Of a stretch of 64,000 bases of DNA, positions 18,038 through 26,688 are shown in pieces (position 1 is the first letter of the stretch; each line of letters starts with the position of its first letter). Location: assembly GCF_000016065.1 (NCBI RefSeq), contig NC_009092.1, positions 930,001-994,000 of the forward strand, written 5' to 3'. Source of the stretch: Shewanella loihica PV-4. Its GTDB lineage: Bacteria; Pseudomonadota; Gammaproteobacteria; Enterobacterales; Shewanellaceae. The notes under the pieces are model-generated. The model was given only the letters and a program-made list of their open reading frames with translations. It searched no databases and was not told where the DNA came from. A program made the position numbers and the translations under genes.

Positions 18038-18695
18038 ATGGCTTAACCGTCTTTACGCCTTCAGGGGTGCCGACCAGCAGGACGTCGGCGCCGCGGTTGG
18101 CGAACAGGCCGTTGGTGACCACACCAACGATCTGATTGATCTGCTCTTCAAGCGCTTTTGGATTGAAGATCTTCATGTTGTAGACATCCAGGATCACGTT
18201 GCCGTTATCTGTGACTACGCCCTCACGGTAGACAGGGTCACCGCCTAATTTGACCAGCTCGCGGGCCACGTAAGAACGTGCCATAGGAATCACTTCTACC
18301 GGCAGCGGGAACTCGCCCAATACCTCGACTTCCTTAGTGTTATCCACGATGCAGACGAACTTGTCGGCCACGGCGGCGACAATCTTCTCGCGGGTCAGCG
18401 CGGCTCCGCCACCCTTGATCATGTCCATGTGGCCGTTGATCTCGTCGGCGCCATCGACATAGACAGAGAGCTGATCGACAGAGTTCAGGTCGAATACCGG
18501 GATCCCCAGCGCCTTCATCTTCTCGGTCGAGGCCTCAGAGCTAGACACTGCGCCTTCGATATCGGCCTTCATAGTGGCCAGTGCATCGATAAAGTGGTTA
18601 ACGGTCGAGCCGGTACCCACGCCGACAATACTGTCTTTCTCTACATACTCGAGCGCGGCCCATCCGGCGGCTTTTTTCATTTCATCTTGAGTCAT
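18036..18695 (-). CDS. rpiA: Ribose-5-phosphate isomerase A
   Basis: 219 residues, the same length as E. coli RpiA. It interconverts ribose-5-phosphate and ribulose-5-phosphate in the pentose-phosphate pathway. Signatures are [15 protein letters not shown] (phosphate loop), [25 protein letters not shown] with the catalytic Asp and Glu, and the Lys-rich C-terminus. The TAG stop lies at the edge of the 19-bp tandem repeat, so the last codons (VKP) probably derive from repeat-related sequence. The start ATG at 18695 has AGGAACT upstream. Confidence 0.97.
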   Translation of the reverse strand: MTQDEMKKAAGWAALEYVEKDSIVGVGTGSTVNHFIDALATMKADIEGAVSSSEASTEKMKALGIPVFDLNSVDQLSVYVDGADEINGHMDMIKGGGAALTREKIVAAVADKFVCIVDNTKEVEVLGEFPLPVEVIPMARSYVARELVKLGGDPVYREGVVTDNGNVILDVYNMKIFNPKALEEQINQIVGVVTNGLFANRGADVLLVGTPEGVKTVKP

Positions 18696-19025
18696 AAGGA
18701 GTTCCTATAAGGATAAACGAAGCATTTTGTCGTCATTATACCTCTAGTTCTCCTCTGGAGTATGTCAAATGACGCAGTTTGTTGCTTTAGCGCAGAATTT
18801 ATTACCCAGATCCCAGGGGAAATTTGTGTGAAATCTCCCAACTTGGGCCTGCGACTGGGGTTTTGTCTGGCGCCCTCTGGAAAAATGTATTGAGGCAGAG
18901 TACTTTAGCTCTCAACAAGTGTACTTTAGCTTGCAGTTAGCGTTAAAGATTGGCGCTTAATTCGCGAGAGCGCCCTCACGCCCAAGGCGGTGGGTAAAGG
19001 ATATAGAAGAGAGTAAGGAGAGAGC
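18696..19025. other. Intergenic region between divergent rpiA and yedI
   Basis: It must hold the promoters of both genes. I see no gene here. GTACTTTAGCT occurs twice at 21-bp spacing (18900-18910 and 18921-18931) before yedI and could be a regulator half-site pair, but nothing identifies it. Confidence 0.4.
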
Positions 19026-19949
19026 ATGGCGGGCGCGAGTCTGTTAACCCTGTTGGATGATATCGCGGCAATATTGGATGATGTCGCCCTGATGAGTAAG
19101 GTGGCGGCGCGCAAGACGGCCGGTGTGTTGGGGGACGATCTGGCGTTAAACGCCCAGCAGGTGTCTGGGGTGAATGCGGACCGTGAGCTGCCCGTGGTGT
19201 GGGCGGTGGCTAAGGGATCGCTGCGCAACAAGTGTATCTTGGTCCCGGCGGCGCTGCTGATCAGTGCCTTTATCCCCTGGGCGGTGACGCCGCTTTTGAT
19301 GTTCGGTGGCCTGTTTCTCTGCTATGAGGGTTTCGAGAAGGTATATCACTCCCTGACCCACAAGCATGAGCCTGCCATGAGTCAGAGCGAGATGGCTAAG
19401 GCGGCGGAGGATCTTAAGGCCTTCGAGAAGCAGAAGGTGGCCGGCGCGATTCGTACCGACTTCGTGCTCTCGGCGGAGATCATCGCCATCACCCTTGGAG
19501 TGGTGGCCGAGAGTAGCTTCATGACCCAGGTGGTGACCCTGGCGATCATCGCCGTGCTGATGACAGTCGGTGTCTATGGCCTGGTGGCGGGCATTGTTAA
19601 GCTAGATGATGCCGGGCTCTATTTGAGTCAGCGTCAGGGGGATGGCCTGCTGCGCCGTCTGGGGCGTAAGCTAGGTGGTGGCTTGGTAAATGCGGCGCCT
19701 TATCTGATGCGTGGCCTTACCGTGGTAGGCACCATCGCCATGTTTATGGTGGGCGGCGGTATTCTCACCCATGGGATACATCAGATTGCCGAGGTGTTCG
19801 AGCAGGCGGCCCATTGGGTGGCTGGGCTTACTATAGTCGGGCCTGTCTTAGCCTGGATGACCCCGAGTCTGCTCAACGCCCTGTTTGGTGTCTTGGTGGG
19901 CGCGGTGGCCCTTGTCGTGATGTCGCTGATTGGGCGGCTTCGCAACTGA
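19026..19949 (+). CDS. yedI: YedI/DUF808-family membrane protein
   Basis: 307 residues, typical of the DUF808 family. The N-terminus MAGASLLTLLDDIAAILDDVALMSKVAARKTAGVLGDDLALNA is close to the family consensus. Several hydrophobic helices follow (~75-105, ~150-205, ~235-265, ~275-303), placing it in the inner membrane. The function of the family is unknown. The ATG at 19026 has GGAGAGAGC upstream. It is not obviously in an operon: the cyclophilin gene starts 110 bp later. Confidence 0.9.
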   Translation: MAGASLLTLLDDIAAILDDVALMSKVAARKTAGVLGDDLALNAQQVSGVNADRELPVVWAVAKGSLRNKCILVPAALLISAFIPWAVTPLLMFGGLFLCYEGFEKVYHSLTHKHEPAMSQSEMAKAAEDLKAFEKQKVAGAIRTDFVLSAEIIAITLGVVAESSFMTQVVTLAIIAVLMTVGVYGLVAGIVKLDDAGLYLSQRQGDGLLRRLGRKLGGGLVNAAPYLMRGLTVVGTIAMFMVGGGILTHGIHQIAEVFEQAAHWVAGLTIVGPVLAWMTPSLLNALFGVLVGAVALVVMSLIGRLRN

Positions 19950-20059
19950 TATTTGGCCGTTAGATGTAGCATAATGTATCAGTAACAACTTGTATCTTAT
20001 ATTGTTTTCTAATTTAGTGCCTCGTAACATCCCTAAGGTGACACGCGTTGGGGACTGTG

Positions 20060-20707
20060 ATGAAAAAGCAAATAAGAGAGAAGTTGGCACTGGGTATTCT
20101 GCTGCTTTTGGGCTTAACCGCCTGCGGCGGTGAAGAGGGCAGCAATGGGGCGATAGTCAATCCGCCGGTGACCGGCCCCGTGCCCGAGATGAGCATAGAC
20201 GCCTGCTTCACCATGATCACGAGTCTGGGGGAGGTTGGGTTAGGCATCGATAGCCGCCATACGCCGCAATCGGCCGCCAACTTCATCGGCTATGTCGACG
20301 ACGGCTTTTACGACGGTACCCTGATCCACAGGGTGATCCACAACTTCATCATCCAGGGGGGCGGATTTACCTCTGGCATGGTGCCTAAGCCCGGCAAGGC
20401 GCCCATCAAAAATGAGGCCAGCGTAGGCTTTAGCAACCTCAGGGGCACCCTGGCCATGGCGCGCGCCCGTCAGAGCGATTCGGCAACCTCGCAGTTTTTC
20501 ATCAACACCTTAGACAATCCGCAGCTGGATTATAGCGCCAGCAGCGAAGGCTACGCCGTGTTTGGCAGGGTGTTGTCTGGCATGGAGGTGGTGGATCAGA
20601 TTGGCATAGTCGCCACCACCCGGGTGGGGGATTATAGCGACGTGCCGCTGGAGGAGATAGTGATCGAACGTATCGCCCCCAGCGAGTGCCCTATGCTGGA
20701 AGAATGA
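20060..20707 (+). CDS. Lipoprotein peptidyl-prolyl cis-trans isomerase (cyclophilin type)
   Basis: 215 residues from ATG 20060. The N-terminus is a lipoprotein signal (LLLLGLTAC, Cys 22) followed by a Gly/Ser linker, so it is anchored in the envelope. The rest is a compact bacterial cyclophilin: NFIGYVDDGFYDGTLIHRVIHNFIIQGGGF, LAMARARQSDSATSQFFIN and YAVFGRVLSGMEVVD. These segments contain the conserved Arg, Phe and Gln of the active site. It probably assists folding of exported proteins. Lipid anchoring separates it from soluble PpiA. It is convergent with the LysR gene downstream. Confidence 0.93.
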   Translation: MKKQIREKLALGILLLLGLTACGGEEGSNGAIVNPPVTGPVPEMSIDACFTMITSLGEVGLGIDSRHTPQSAANFIGYVDDGFYDGTLIHRVIHNFIIQGGGFTSGMVPKPGKAPIKNEASVGFSNLRGTLAMARARQSDSATSQFFINTLDNPQLDYSASSEGYAVFGRVLSGMEVVDQIGIVATTRVGDYSDVPLEEIVIERIAPSECPMLEE

Positions 20708-20711
20708 TCGT

Positions 20712-21605
20712 CTAAGCGCCGCTTGCCTGATGATGTTTGACCAGATCTATCATTGCCTGGGCGGCGAAGGAGAGGCTGAGATCTTTACGCCAAAACAGGC
20801 TCATCTGCCAGCTGAGATCCGTCTGGGTCAGGGGGCGGGTGATAACGGCGTCTGGGCGGTAGCGCTCGGCAATAAATTTAGGCAGCAGCATCAGGCCGAT
20901 CCCGGCGGCCACCAGGGCGACGCCAAATTCCGGCTGATTCACCTGGGTGGGGTTCTTGATGCTCACACCAGCATGCAGGCAGGCATTGATCACCATCTCA
21001 TGCAGAGAAAACTCAGACTCAAACAGGATCTGCGCCTGGCCATCGAGCTCGCCAAGGGGGATCTCTGAGCGCCTGGCTAGCGGATGCTCGCTGGGGAGTA
21101 CCACCACCATGGGCTCGGTATGGATGGCGATCCCCTCATAGCGATCCTTGAGATCGATAATGCCGGTGGCGAGTTCAATTTCACCCTGTTGCAGTGCCTG
21201 GGTCTGCTCGACGCCGCCGCGAACCAGCAGCTGGGTCTCTATCTCAGGGTAAGCCTGGCGATACTTGGCGATGATGGGGGCAAACAGCTCGGCGCTGCCC
21301 AGCGGCGCCAGCCCCAGTTTTAGTATGCCGCGATTGAGGCCCTTCAGTTGTGCCAGCTCCTCCATCATCGTCTGCTTATCTTCCAAAAGCCTGAGGGCGT
21401 GGCGGTAGACCACCTCGCCATGGGGAGTGAGCTGCACCTTAGTGCCGCGTTTGCCGCGGGTGAGCAGGGGCAATGCCAGCTCGGTCTCCAGCTGGGCGAT
21501 AGACTTGGAGAGGGCGGGCTGGCTGATATGGATCCGCTCGGCGGCGCGGTTAAAGCCTCCCGAGGCGACGATCTCGACGAAGTAGTGTAGTGCCTTAAGA
21601 TCCAT
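20712..21605 (-). CDS. LysR-family regulator, probable CidR-like regulator of cidAB
   Basis: 297 residues with an N-terminal helix-turn-helix (GGFNRAAERIHISQPALSKSIAQLETELALPLLTR) and a LysR effector-binding domain. It lies divergently 100 bp from cidA, the arrangement seen for CidR and cidAB in other bacteria, so regulation of cidAB is likely. The intergenic AT-rich stretch TTATTT-TAT-AAATAA (21624-21638) fits the loose T-N11-A pattern of LysR sites. In CidR the effector is linked to overflow metabolism (acetate); whether that applies here is unknown. Confidence 0.85.
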   Translation of the reverse strand: MDLKALHYFVEIVASGGFNRAAERIHISQPALSKSIAQLETELALPLLTRGKRGTKVQLTPHGEVVYRHALRLLEDKQTMMEELAQLKGLNRGILKLGLAPLGSAELFAPIIAKYRQAYPEIETQLLVRGGVEQTQALQQGEIELATGIIDLKDRYEGIAIHTEPMVVVLPSEHPLARRSEIPLGELDGQAQILFESEFSLHEMVINACLHAGVSIKNPTQVNQPEFGVALVAAGIGLMLLPKFIAERYRPDAVITRPLTQTDLSWQMSLFWRKDLSLSFAAQAMIDLVKHHQASGA

Positions 21606-21705
21606 AAAATAGCGTTTGGTAATTTATTTTATAAATAATATTCATTTTTTTTATTTAAATGGCAAGCGTAAGATCGCCATATCATCTCGTTAGACAGAGT
21701 TTTTC

Positions 21706-22125
21706 ATGGCAACTTATCTCCCCCCACTTAGAAACTTGCTGCAGCTGTTGTTGCAGGTGGGGTTATTGTCTCTACTGGCCCTGGCCGCCCAATGGTTGGT
21801 GACTCGCCTGGCACTGCCGCTACCCAGCGGCGTGATTGGCTTGGCGGCGCTTCTAGCCCTACTGGCGCTTAACTGGCTGCCGGAGCGTTTCGTGGCCCGC
21901 GGCGCCGCCTGGCTGCTCGGTGAGCTGCTGCTCTTCTTCATTCCGCCCGTGGTGGCCTCGATGCATTATGCGCCGCTGCTGGAGCAGTATGGTGTCAGCC
22001 TGCTCTGCACCTTAGTGCTGGGCAGTGTCAGTGTCTTGCTGATCACCGGCTTCGTGATAGACAGGGTCTTCAAGTATGAGCGCCGCCTCAGACAGGCCGG
22101 CGCGGCCAAAGCGGTGGGCGTCTGA
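21706..22125 (+). CDS. cidA: CidA/LrgA holin-like membrane protein
   Basis: 139 residues with four hydrophobic segments. The family pattern is clear: QWLVTRLALPLPSGVIGLAALLALLALNWLPER, then ELLLFFIPPVVASMHY. CidA/LrgA proteins are small holin-like inner-membrane proteins linked to murein hydrolase export, cell lysis and pyruvate or acetate transport. The ATG at 21706 follows a short AGAGTTTTTC. cidB begins one base after the stop. Confidence 0.9.
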   Translation: MATYLPPLRNLLQLLLQVGLLSLLALAAQWLVTRLALPLPSGVIGLAALLALLALNWLPERFVARGAAWLLGELLLFFIPPVVASMHYAPLLEQYGVSLLCTLVLGSVSVLLITGFVIDRVFKYERRLRQAGAAKAVGV

Positions 22126-22126
22126 T

Positions 22127-22828
22127 ATGTTGGCTTCCATGCACCTGTCGCTGCTTGGCCTTGCTTGTTTGCTGGCGACCCTGGTCAGCTATGGCCTGAG
22201 TAAGCGTCTCTATCGCCGCTACGGTCACTGGTGGCTGTCGCCCATGGTGCTGACGCCGGGCTTCTTGCTAGCCTTGGTGGTGGGGTTTGCCATTCCGCTG
22301 CCCACCTACTTCGAGTACAACCACTACCTCAGTTTATTGCTGGCACCGGCGACCATCGCCTTCGCCCTGCCTATCTACCGCGAGCGCCATCTTATCCGCC
22401 GCTATCCGCTGACCCTGAGTCTGGGTGTGTTGACCGGCCTGTTGGCGGGCTTGGTCTCCTCCTGGCTGCTGACTAGGGTTATCTATCTGCCGCCCGAGCT
22501 GTCCCACAGCTTGCTGGTGCGTTCGGTCTCGACCCCCTTTGCCCTGGAGGCGACCCGCGAATTTGGCGGCGTGCCGGATCTCACCGCCGTACTGGTGTTG
22601 ATGACGGGGGTGCTGGGCATGTTGCTGTGTGGTCCTGTGTTCAGGCTGGCGAAGATCTCTAGCCCTTTGGCTAAGGGCGCCGCCTTAGGCGCCAGTGCCC
22701 ACGGGGTGGGGGCGGCCAAGGCCGCCGAATATGGCCGGGAGGAGGGCGTGGTGGCTAGCCTCACCATGATCTTTACCGGCATCGCCATGGTGGTCGGTGC
22801 GCCGCTATTCGCCTATCTGCTGGTCTAG
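22127..22828 (+). CDS. cidB: CidB/LrgB-family membrane protein
   Basis: 233 residues when started at ATG 22127, directly after the cidA stop; the frame is open upstream inside cidA, but that part does not resemble the family. About seven membrane helices are present. LrgB signatures are SVSTPFALEATREFGGVPDLTAVLVLMTGVLG and GASAHGVGAAKAAEYG. It works with CidA in the inner membrane. The tight coupling to cidA implies translational coupling. Confidence 0.9.
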   Translation: MLASMHLSLLGLACLLATLVSYGLSKRLYRRYGHWWLSPMVLTPGFLLALVVGFAIPLPTYFEYNHYLSLLLAPATIAFALPIYRERHLIRRYPLTLSLGVLTGLLAGLVSSWLLTRVIYLPPELSHSLLVRSVSTPFALEATREFGGVPDLTAVLVLMTGVLGMLLCGPVFRLAKISSPLAKGAALGASAHGVGAAKAAEYGREEGVVASLTMIFTGIAMVVGAPLFAYLLV

Positions 22829-22868
22829 CCGGGCGTTACCGGCTTGAGCGGTTGTCTGTTCTGTTGCC

Positions 22869-23288
22869 TCATTGTTTTAGCAGTGAGGCGCACAGCTTAA
22901 CGAAGTCCGACGAGGTCAGGATGCCGATCACCTTGTGATTGTCGTCGACCACAGGCAGGCAGCCCAGCTTGTTGTCGATGAAGTAATCCACCACGACCGC
23001 AAGTGGCTCGTCCAGCGTGACCCTCTGAAATTCCCTATCCATGATCTCGGCCACCGAGGTGCGCCGCTCCTGACGATCCAGCCCTTCGTTGCCGTAATGG
23101 GTCAGCATGCCCATGACGGTGCTGATCATCTTCTTGTGCGTCAGTATGCCCACCAGGGTGCCGTCGGCTTCGCTGATGACGGGCAGATGGCGCACGCCGC
23201 GGCTACTCATCAAGAGGTGGGCATCCTTGGTGGTGGCCTGATCGCTGATGCACACAGTGTCTGTGGTCATGATATCGCTGACTCTCAT
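22869..23288 (-). CDS. Tandem CBS-domain protein
   Basis: 139 residues from ATG 23288, which has AAGGAG six bases upstream. Two CBS motifs (~1-60 and ~75-138) make one Bateman module: MRVSDIMTTDTVCI, LPVISEADGTLVGILTHKKM, then VAEIMDREFQRVTLDEPLAVVVDYFIDNKLGCLPVVD. Such stand-alone modules bind adenine nucleotides and usually regulate a partner. No partner can be named here. It is soluble, convergent with cidB, and has its own promoter region. Confidence 0.9.
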   Translation of the reverse strand: MRVSDIMTTDTVCISDQATTKDAHLLMSSRGVRHLPVISEADGTLVGILTHKKMISTVMGMLTHYGNEGLDRQERRTSVAEIMDREFQRVTLDEPLAVVVDYFIDNKLGCLPVVDDNHKVIGILTSSDFVKLCASLLKQ

Positions 23289-23646
23289 GGTCGACTCCTT
23301 CAACTATGGGGATGCCTTCATCATAACAGCTATTTACGCCGTGGTTGAAAAATGCACACAGGCAAGTGATGGGTACGACCTCTGCTTGGCGAAAAATGCT
23401 GTGACATGGCGATAAGCAAGCCTCTGTCGAGATGTTCTGCTGCCGCCGCTGTGGCCCTTAGTCGAAACTAGCGGTTGCCGTGATCATAATAATTTTGCAA
23501 TATTGTTAATTGATAATTAGAGTCATTAGACCTCTTACCAGGAATAACAATAACAAGGTCAGTTATCTTTCGCAGTACGCGTTTTCAGCTTCACATGGTG
23601 TGAACCGAGGGCACAAGGGATAACCGGCTCAAATAAAGGAATAACA
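23289..23646. other. Intergenic region upstream of the PhoD gene
   Basis: It holds the divergent promoters of the CBS gene and phoD. There is an AT-rich stretch near 23490-23520. A palindrome TTCACA-TGG-TGTGAA lies at 23590-23604, 43 bp before the phoD start. I could not make a convincing Pho box. No gene is seen. Confidence 0.4.
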
Positions 23647-25419
23647 ATGAAAACCAATTATTCTCGCAGGGATTTTCTGGCCATGTCGGCCAAGGGTGTG
23701 GGTGCCGCCGTTGTCTCCTATGGCCTGATGGGCTGTTCAAGCAGTGACGACGATAAGCAAGAAACCGCCCCTAAGGTTCAATTTCTACACGGTATCGCCA
23801 GTGGTGACCCTACCCCCAGCGCAGTGATCCTCTGGACTCGAGTAACCCCTGACACCGACGGTGATGTCAAGGTGGGTTGGGAGATAGCTTCCGACGCCAA
23901 TTTTACCCAGATGATCTCAAACGGCGAGACCACCACTAACGCCGATCGCGATTACACAGTGAAGGTCGATGCCATCGGCCTGGATTCGGGTACCGCTTAT
24001 TATTATCGCTTCATGTCGGGTGAGCAGGTCTCAAGTGTCGGCATGACCAAGACGCTGCCAGAAGGTGCCGTCGAGCAGGTCAAGCTGGCGGTGATGTCTT
24101 GCGCCAACTTCCCAGCCGGTTACTTCAACGTCTATGAGCTGGCGGGTCAGCAGGAAGGGCTGGACGCCGTGGTGCACCTGGGTGACTACATCTATGAGTA
24201 TGGCCGCGGCGGTTATGCCAGCGAACATGCTGCCGAGCTTGGTCGTGAAGTACTGCCTGCCGGTGAACTCTTTACCCTGTCAGACTATCGCACCCGTTAC
24301 GGTCAATACCGCAGCGACGAGTCTCTACAGACCCTGCATGCCAAAGTGCCTTTCATCACAGTTTGGGATGACCATGAGGTGGCAAACGACACCTGGTCTG
24401 GCGGCGCCGAAAACCACAACGAGGGTGAGGGCGACTTCGAGGCCCGTAAGATGGGCGCCCTGCAAGCCTATTTCGAATGGCTGCCTATCCGTCCATGGCG
24501 CGAGGGCAACCACGAGGAAATTTATCGCTCATTCAGCTTCGGCGATCTGGTCGACCTGCACATGCTAGACACTCGCGTACTGGCTCGTGACAAGCAGCTG
24601 GACTACGCCGACTATGTCGATGCCACCACAGGTGCCATGGACAGTGCCCGCTTCATGGCGGATGTCACCAGCACAGAGCGGACTTTGCTGGGGGCCGAGC
24701 AGCTACAGTGGTTGCAGGCCAGCCTGCTGGGCGCCACGGGTAAGTGGCAGGTGCTGGGACAACAGATATTGATGGGCACCATGATGCTGCCGGCCGCGAT
24801 CGCCATGCAGAAGCTCTCTGTCTATGAATATGCCGAGCTAGGCGCGTTGGCGCAGCTGGCGGCCCGTGCGGCGGCCAATGATCCGACCCTGACGCCACAG
24901 GAATACAGCTTCCTCATAGGTAACCAGTACAAGTTGACGCCTGAGGTGATGGCGCTGCTGCAACTGCCTTCTATCCCCTACAACCTGGATGCCTGGGATG
25001 GCTACGCCTATGAGCGTGAGGTGATCCTGGCAACGGCCAAGCAGAAGGGCGCTAACCTGGTGGTGATCGCCGGTGATACCCATAACGCCTGGGCCAACGA
25101 GCTTAAGGACAGCCATGGGGACCTGGTGGGCGTAGAGTATGCGACCAGCTCGGTATCCTCTCCTGGACTCGAGTATTACCTCGGCATTCCCGCCGACCAG
25201 CAGAGCGTGACCGAGGCCGGCGTCGTCGACCTGGTCGATGGCCTCAAGTACACCAACTTAAGGGATCGCGGTTTCATGGTGCTGACCTTCACCTCTGAGG
25301 CGGTGCGCAGCGACTGGCACTTTGTCGATACCATTCTCGACAGCGAGTTCAGCGAGGCGACTGAGAAGCATTACGCGGCGATGACCATGGCGGGTGAGCC
25401 TAAGATCACTGCGGCATAA
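23647..25419 (+). CDS. phoD: PhoD-family alkaline phosphatase/phosphodiesterase, Tat-exported lipoprotein
   Basis: 590 residues. The N-terminus has a twin-arginine signal (SRRDFLAMS, R7-R8) followed by GLMGC with Cys 30 in a lipobox, so it is exported folded and probably lipid-anchored. A PhoD N-terminal beta domain follows (~45-140; FLHGIASGDPTPSAVILWTRVT). The metallophosphoesterase core carries metal-ligand motifs MSCANFP, HLGDYIYEYG, VWDDHEVANDTW and IAGDTHNAWANE. PhoD enzymes hydrolyse phosphate mono- and diesters with Fe/Ca. The ATG has AAAGGAATAAC upstream. A terminator follows the stop. Confidence 0.93.
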   Translation: MKTNYSRRDFLAMSAKGVGAAVVSYGLMGCSSSDDDKQETAPKVQFLHGIASGDPTPSAVILWTRVTPDTDGDVKVGWEIASDANFTQMISNGETTTNADRDYTVKVDAIGLDSGTAYYYRFMSGEQVSSVGMTKTLPEGAVEQVKLAVMSCANFPAGYFNVYELAGQQEGLDAVVHLGDYIYEYGRGGYASEHAAELGREVLPAGELFTLSDYRTRYGQYRSDESLQTLHAKVPFITVWDDHEVANDTWSGGAENHNEGEGDFEARKMGALQAYFEWLPIRPWREGNHEEIYRSFSFGDLVDLHMLDTRVLARDKQLDYADYVDATTGAMDSARFMADVTSTERTLLGAEQLQWLQASLLGATGKWQVLGQQILMGTMMLPAAIAMQKLSVYEYAELGALAQLAARAAANDPTLTPQEYSFLIGNQYKLTPEVMALLQLPSIPYNLDAWDGYAYEREVILATAKQKGANLVVIAGDTHNAWANELKDSHGDLVGVEYATSSVSSPGLEYYLGIPADQQSVTEAGVVDLVDGLKYTNLRDRGFMVLTFTSEAVRSDWHFVDTILDSEFSEATEKHYAAMTMAGEPKITAA

Positions 25420-25437
25420 GCCAAATTTAAGCCGACA

Positions 25438-25464
25438 AAGCCGCCCTCGAGGCGGCTTTTTTAC
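25438..25464 (+). terminator. Terminator after phoD
   Basis: AAAGCCGCC-ctcga-GGCGGCTTTTTT, 18 bp after the stop. Confidence 0.9.
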
Positions 25465-25533
25465 CTTTAAAAGTGCATCCTCCGTCCAAGTTTCGTTATT
25501 TAGTTCTGCATGGGGGAATTTTTTAGTATAAAA

Positions 25534-25617
25534 TTCAGCTCCAAATCCCGCAGCGTCGATTGTCGTCGTGTTGAAGTTCAATACGCGCCCCTTGTGCTAC
25601 GCTGGATTTGGGGCGAA
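25534..25617. repeat. Long imperfect inverted repeat between phoD and the phosphoribosyltransferase gene
   Basis: The left arm 25534-25556 (core CCAAATCC then AGCGT) pairs with the right arm 25599-25617 (ACGCTGGATTTGGGGCGAA) with a 3-base bulge. A short palindrome TTGAAGTTCAA sits inside at 25571-25581. As RNA this would be a ~84-nt bulged stem ending 64 bp before the next start codon. Function unknown. Confidence 0.75.
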
Positions 25618-25681
25618 GCCTAATCGATGGATTACCTTCCTCCCTCTCAAAGACCAAATAGAACAAGATGGGGACGGCCTG

Positions 25682-26248
25682 ATGTCTGAGAAACACTTTA
25701 TTACCGCACAGGAATTGCTGGAAGATTCTTTTCGCCTAGCGGCGCAAGTTTATGAGAGCGGTTTTAGACCACAGTTTATTGTCGGCATATGGCGTGGCGG
25801 TGCTCCGATAGGGATTGCGGTCCAGGAATATTTCGATTTCAAGAAGGTCGAGACGGACCATATCGCCGTGCGTACCTCCTCTTACTATGGCATTGGCACT
25901 GATAAGCAGAGCAAGCAGATCAAGGTGCATGGCCTGCACTATATCGTAGAGAACGCTAACGCCGATGACGGCCTGCTGATTGTCGACGATGTGTTCGACT
26001 CTGGCCGCAGCATCCACGCCCTGAAAGAGAAGCTGGCGGAGCTGATGCGCCTCAATATGCCAACCGACGTGCGTATTGCCTGCCCTTACTACAAGCCGAA
26101 GAATACCGCGGTATCTTTGAAGCCGGACTACTTCATCCACGAGTCTGAAGACTGGTTGGTGTTCCCACACGAAGTTTCTGGCCTGTCGCCAGAGGAGATC
26201 GCCAACGGTAAGGGCGATCTGAAGAACATCAAAGAGCTTTTCGTGTAA
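25682..26248 (+). CDS. Purine phosphoribosyltransferase (hypoxanthine/xanthine type)
   Basis: 188 residues from ATG 25682. The upstream open frame covers the inverted repeat and is unlikely to be translated. The PRPP-binding loop LLIVDDVFDSGRSI is intact, and the N-terminal FIVGIWRGGAPIGIAVQEYF is the usual PRT entry. It should salvage a purine base with PRPP; base specificity is not readable. The C-terminus (DYFIHESEDWLVFPHEVSGLSPEEI) resembles the COG2236 group. A perfect hairpin terminator follows. Confidence 0.88.
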   Translation: MSEKHFITAQELLEDSFRLAAQVYESGFRPQFIVGIWRGGAPIGIAVQEYFDFKKVETDHIAVRTSSYYGIGTDKQSKQIKVHGLHYIVENANADDGLLIVDDVFDSGRSIHALKEKLAELMRLNMPTDVRIACPYYKPKNTAVSLKPDYFIHESEDWLVFPHEVSGLSPEEIANGKGDLKNIKELFV

Positions 26249-26273
26249 CGCGTTAAGCCATGATTAGTAACAT

Positions 26274-26304
26274 AAAAAATGCCACTCTAGGGTGGCATTT
26301 TTTA
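26274..26304. terminator. Bidirectional terminator
   Basis: AAAAAATGCCACTC-TAG-GGTGGCATTTTTT, between the + strand phosphoribosyltransferase gene and the - strand small coiled-coil gene. Confidence 0.9.
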
Positions 26305-26330
26305 TGCTGCTAATTCTTGCTCTAGCCTGG

Positions 26331-26543
26331 TTATAGCTTGTCTATCTCGTCACCCAGCTGATAGGCCTTGTCTGTGACTATCTTCTCCAGGGTGGCGATG
26401 CGGGATTTGAGTTTATCTATCTCGGCCTTAAGTGCATCAATTTCACTGTTGTCTACACTGGCCTGTCGCCTGTTGTGTTCCTTAAAGGCGGCGAATGCGA
26501 ATGCGCCTATGATGGCGATGGCGGCGAGTTGAAAAATGCCCAT
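26331..26543 (-). CDS. Small membrane protein with coiled coil (PspB-like shape)
   Basis: 70 residues from ATG 26543, which has AGGAG eight bases upstream. There is one N-terminal membrane helix (IFQLAAIAIIGAFAFAAF), then a basic stretch and a heptad-patterned C-terminal half (IDALKAEIDKLKSRIATLEKIV). The size and layout resemble phage-shock protein B, but sequence identity is not obvious and pspA/pspC are not adjacent, so I leave it unnamed. It follows the M1-like gene on the same strand after ~145 bp. Confidence 0.7.
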   Translation of the reverse strand: MGIFQLAAIAIIGAFAFAAFKEHNRRQASVDNSEIDALKAEIDKLKSRIATLEKIVTDKAYQLGDEIDKL

Positions 26544-26688
26544 GGGCTTGCTCCTGTTTATGCTAGGGCCTGTAGACCTAGACGTCCCAATGTCTGTTAT
26601 CTCACTATAACCCAAAAATGTTTCGCTACCAGGCCCTTATCCTGTTTTATCTATGCTGCTTACGAGGGGCTGACTCGATCTACCTATA

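Noticed and set aside
23590..23604. Pho box before phoD
   Set aside because: The palindrome TTCACA-TGG-TGTGAA does not match the CTGTCAT repeat form of PhoB sites.
25534..25617. Integron attC site or transposon end
   Set aside because: The bulged stem is attC-like in general form, but there is no RYYYAAC/GTTRRRY core pair, no integrase and no cassette around it.
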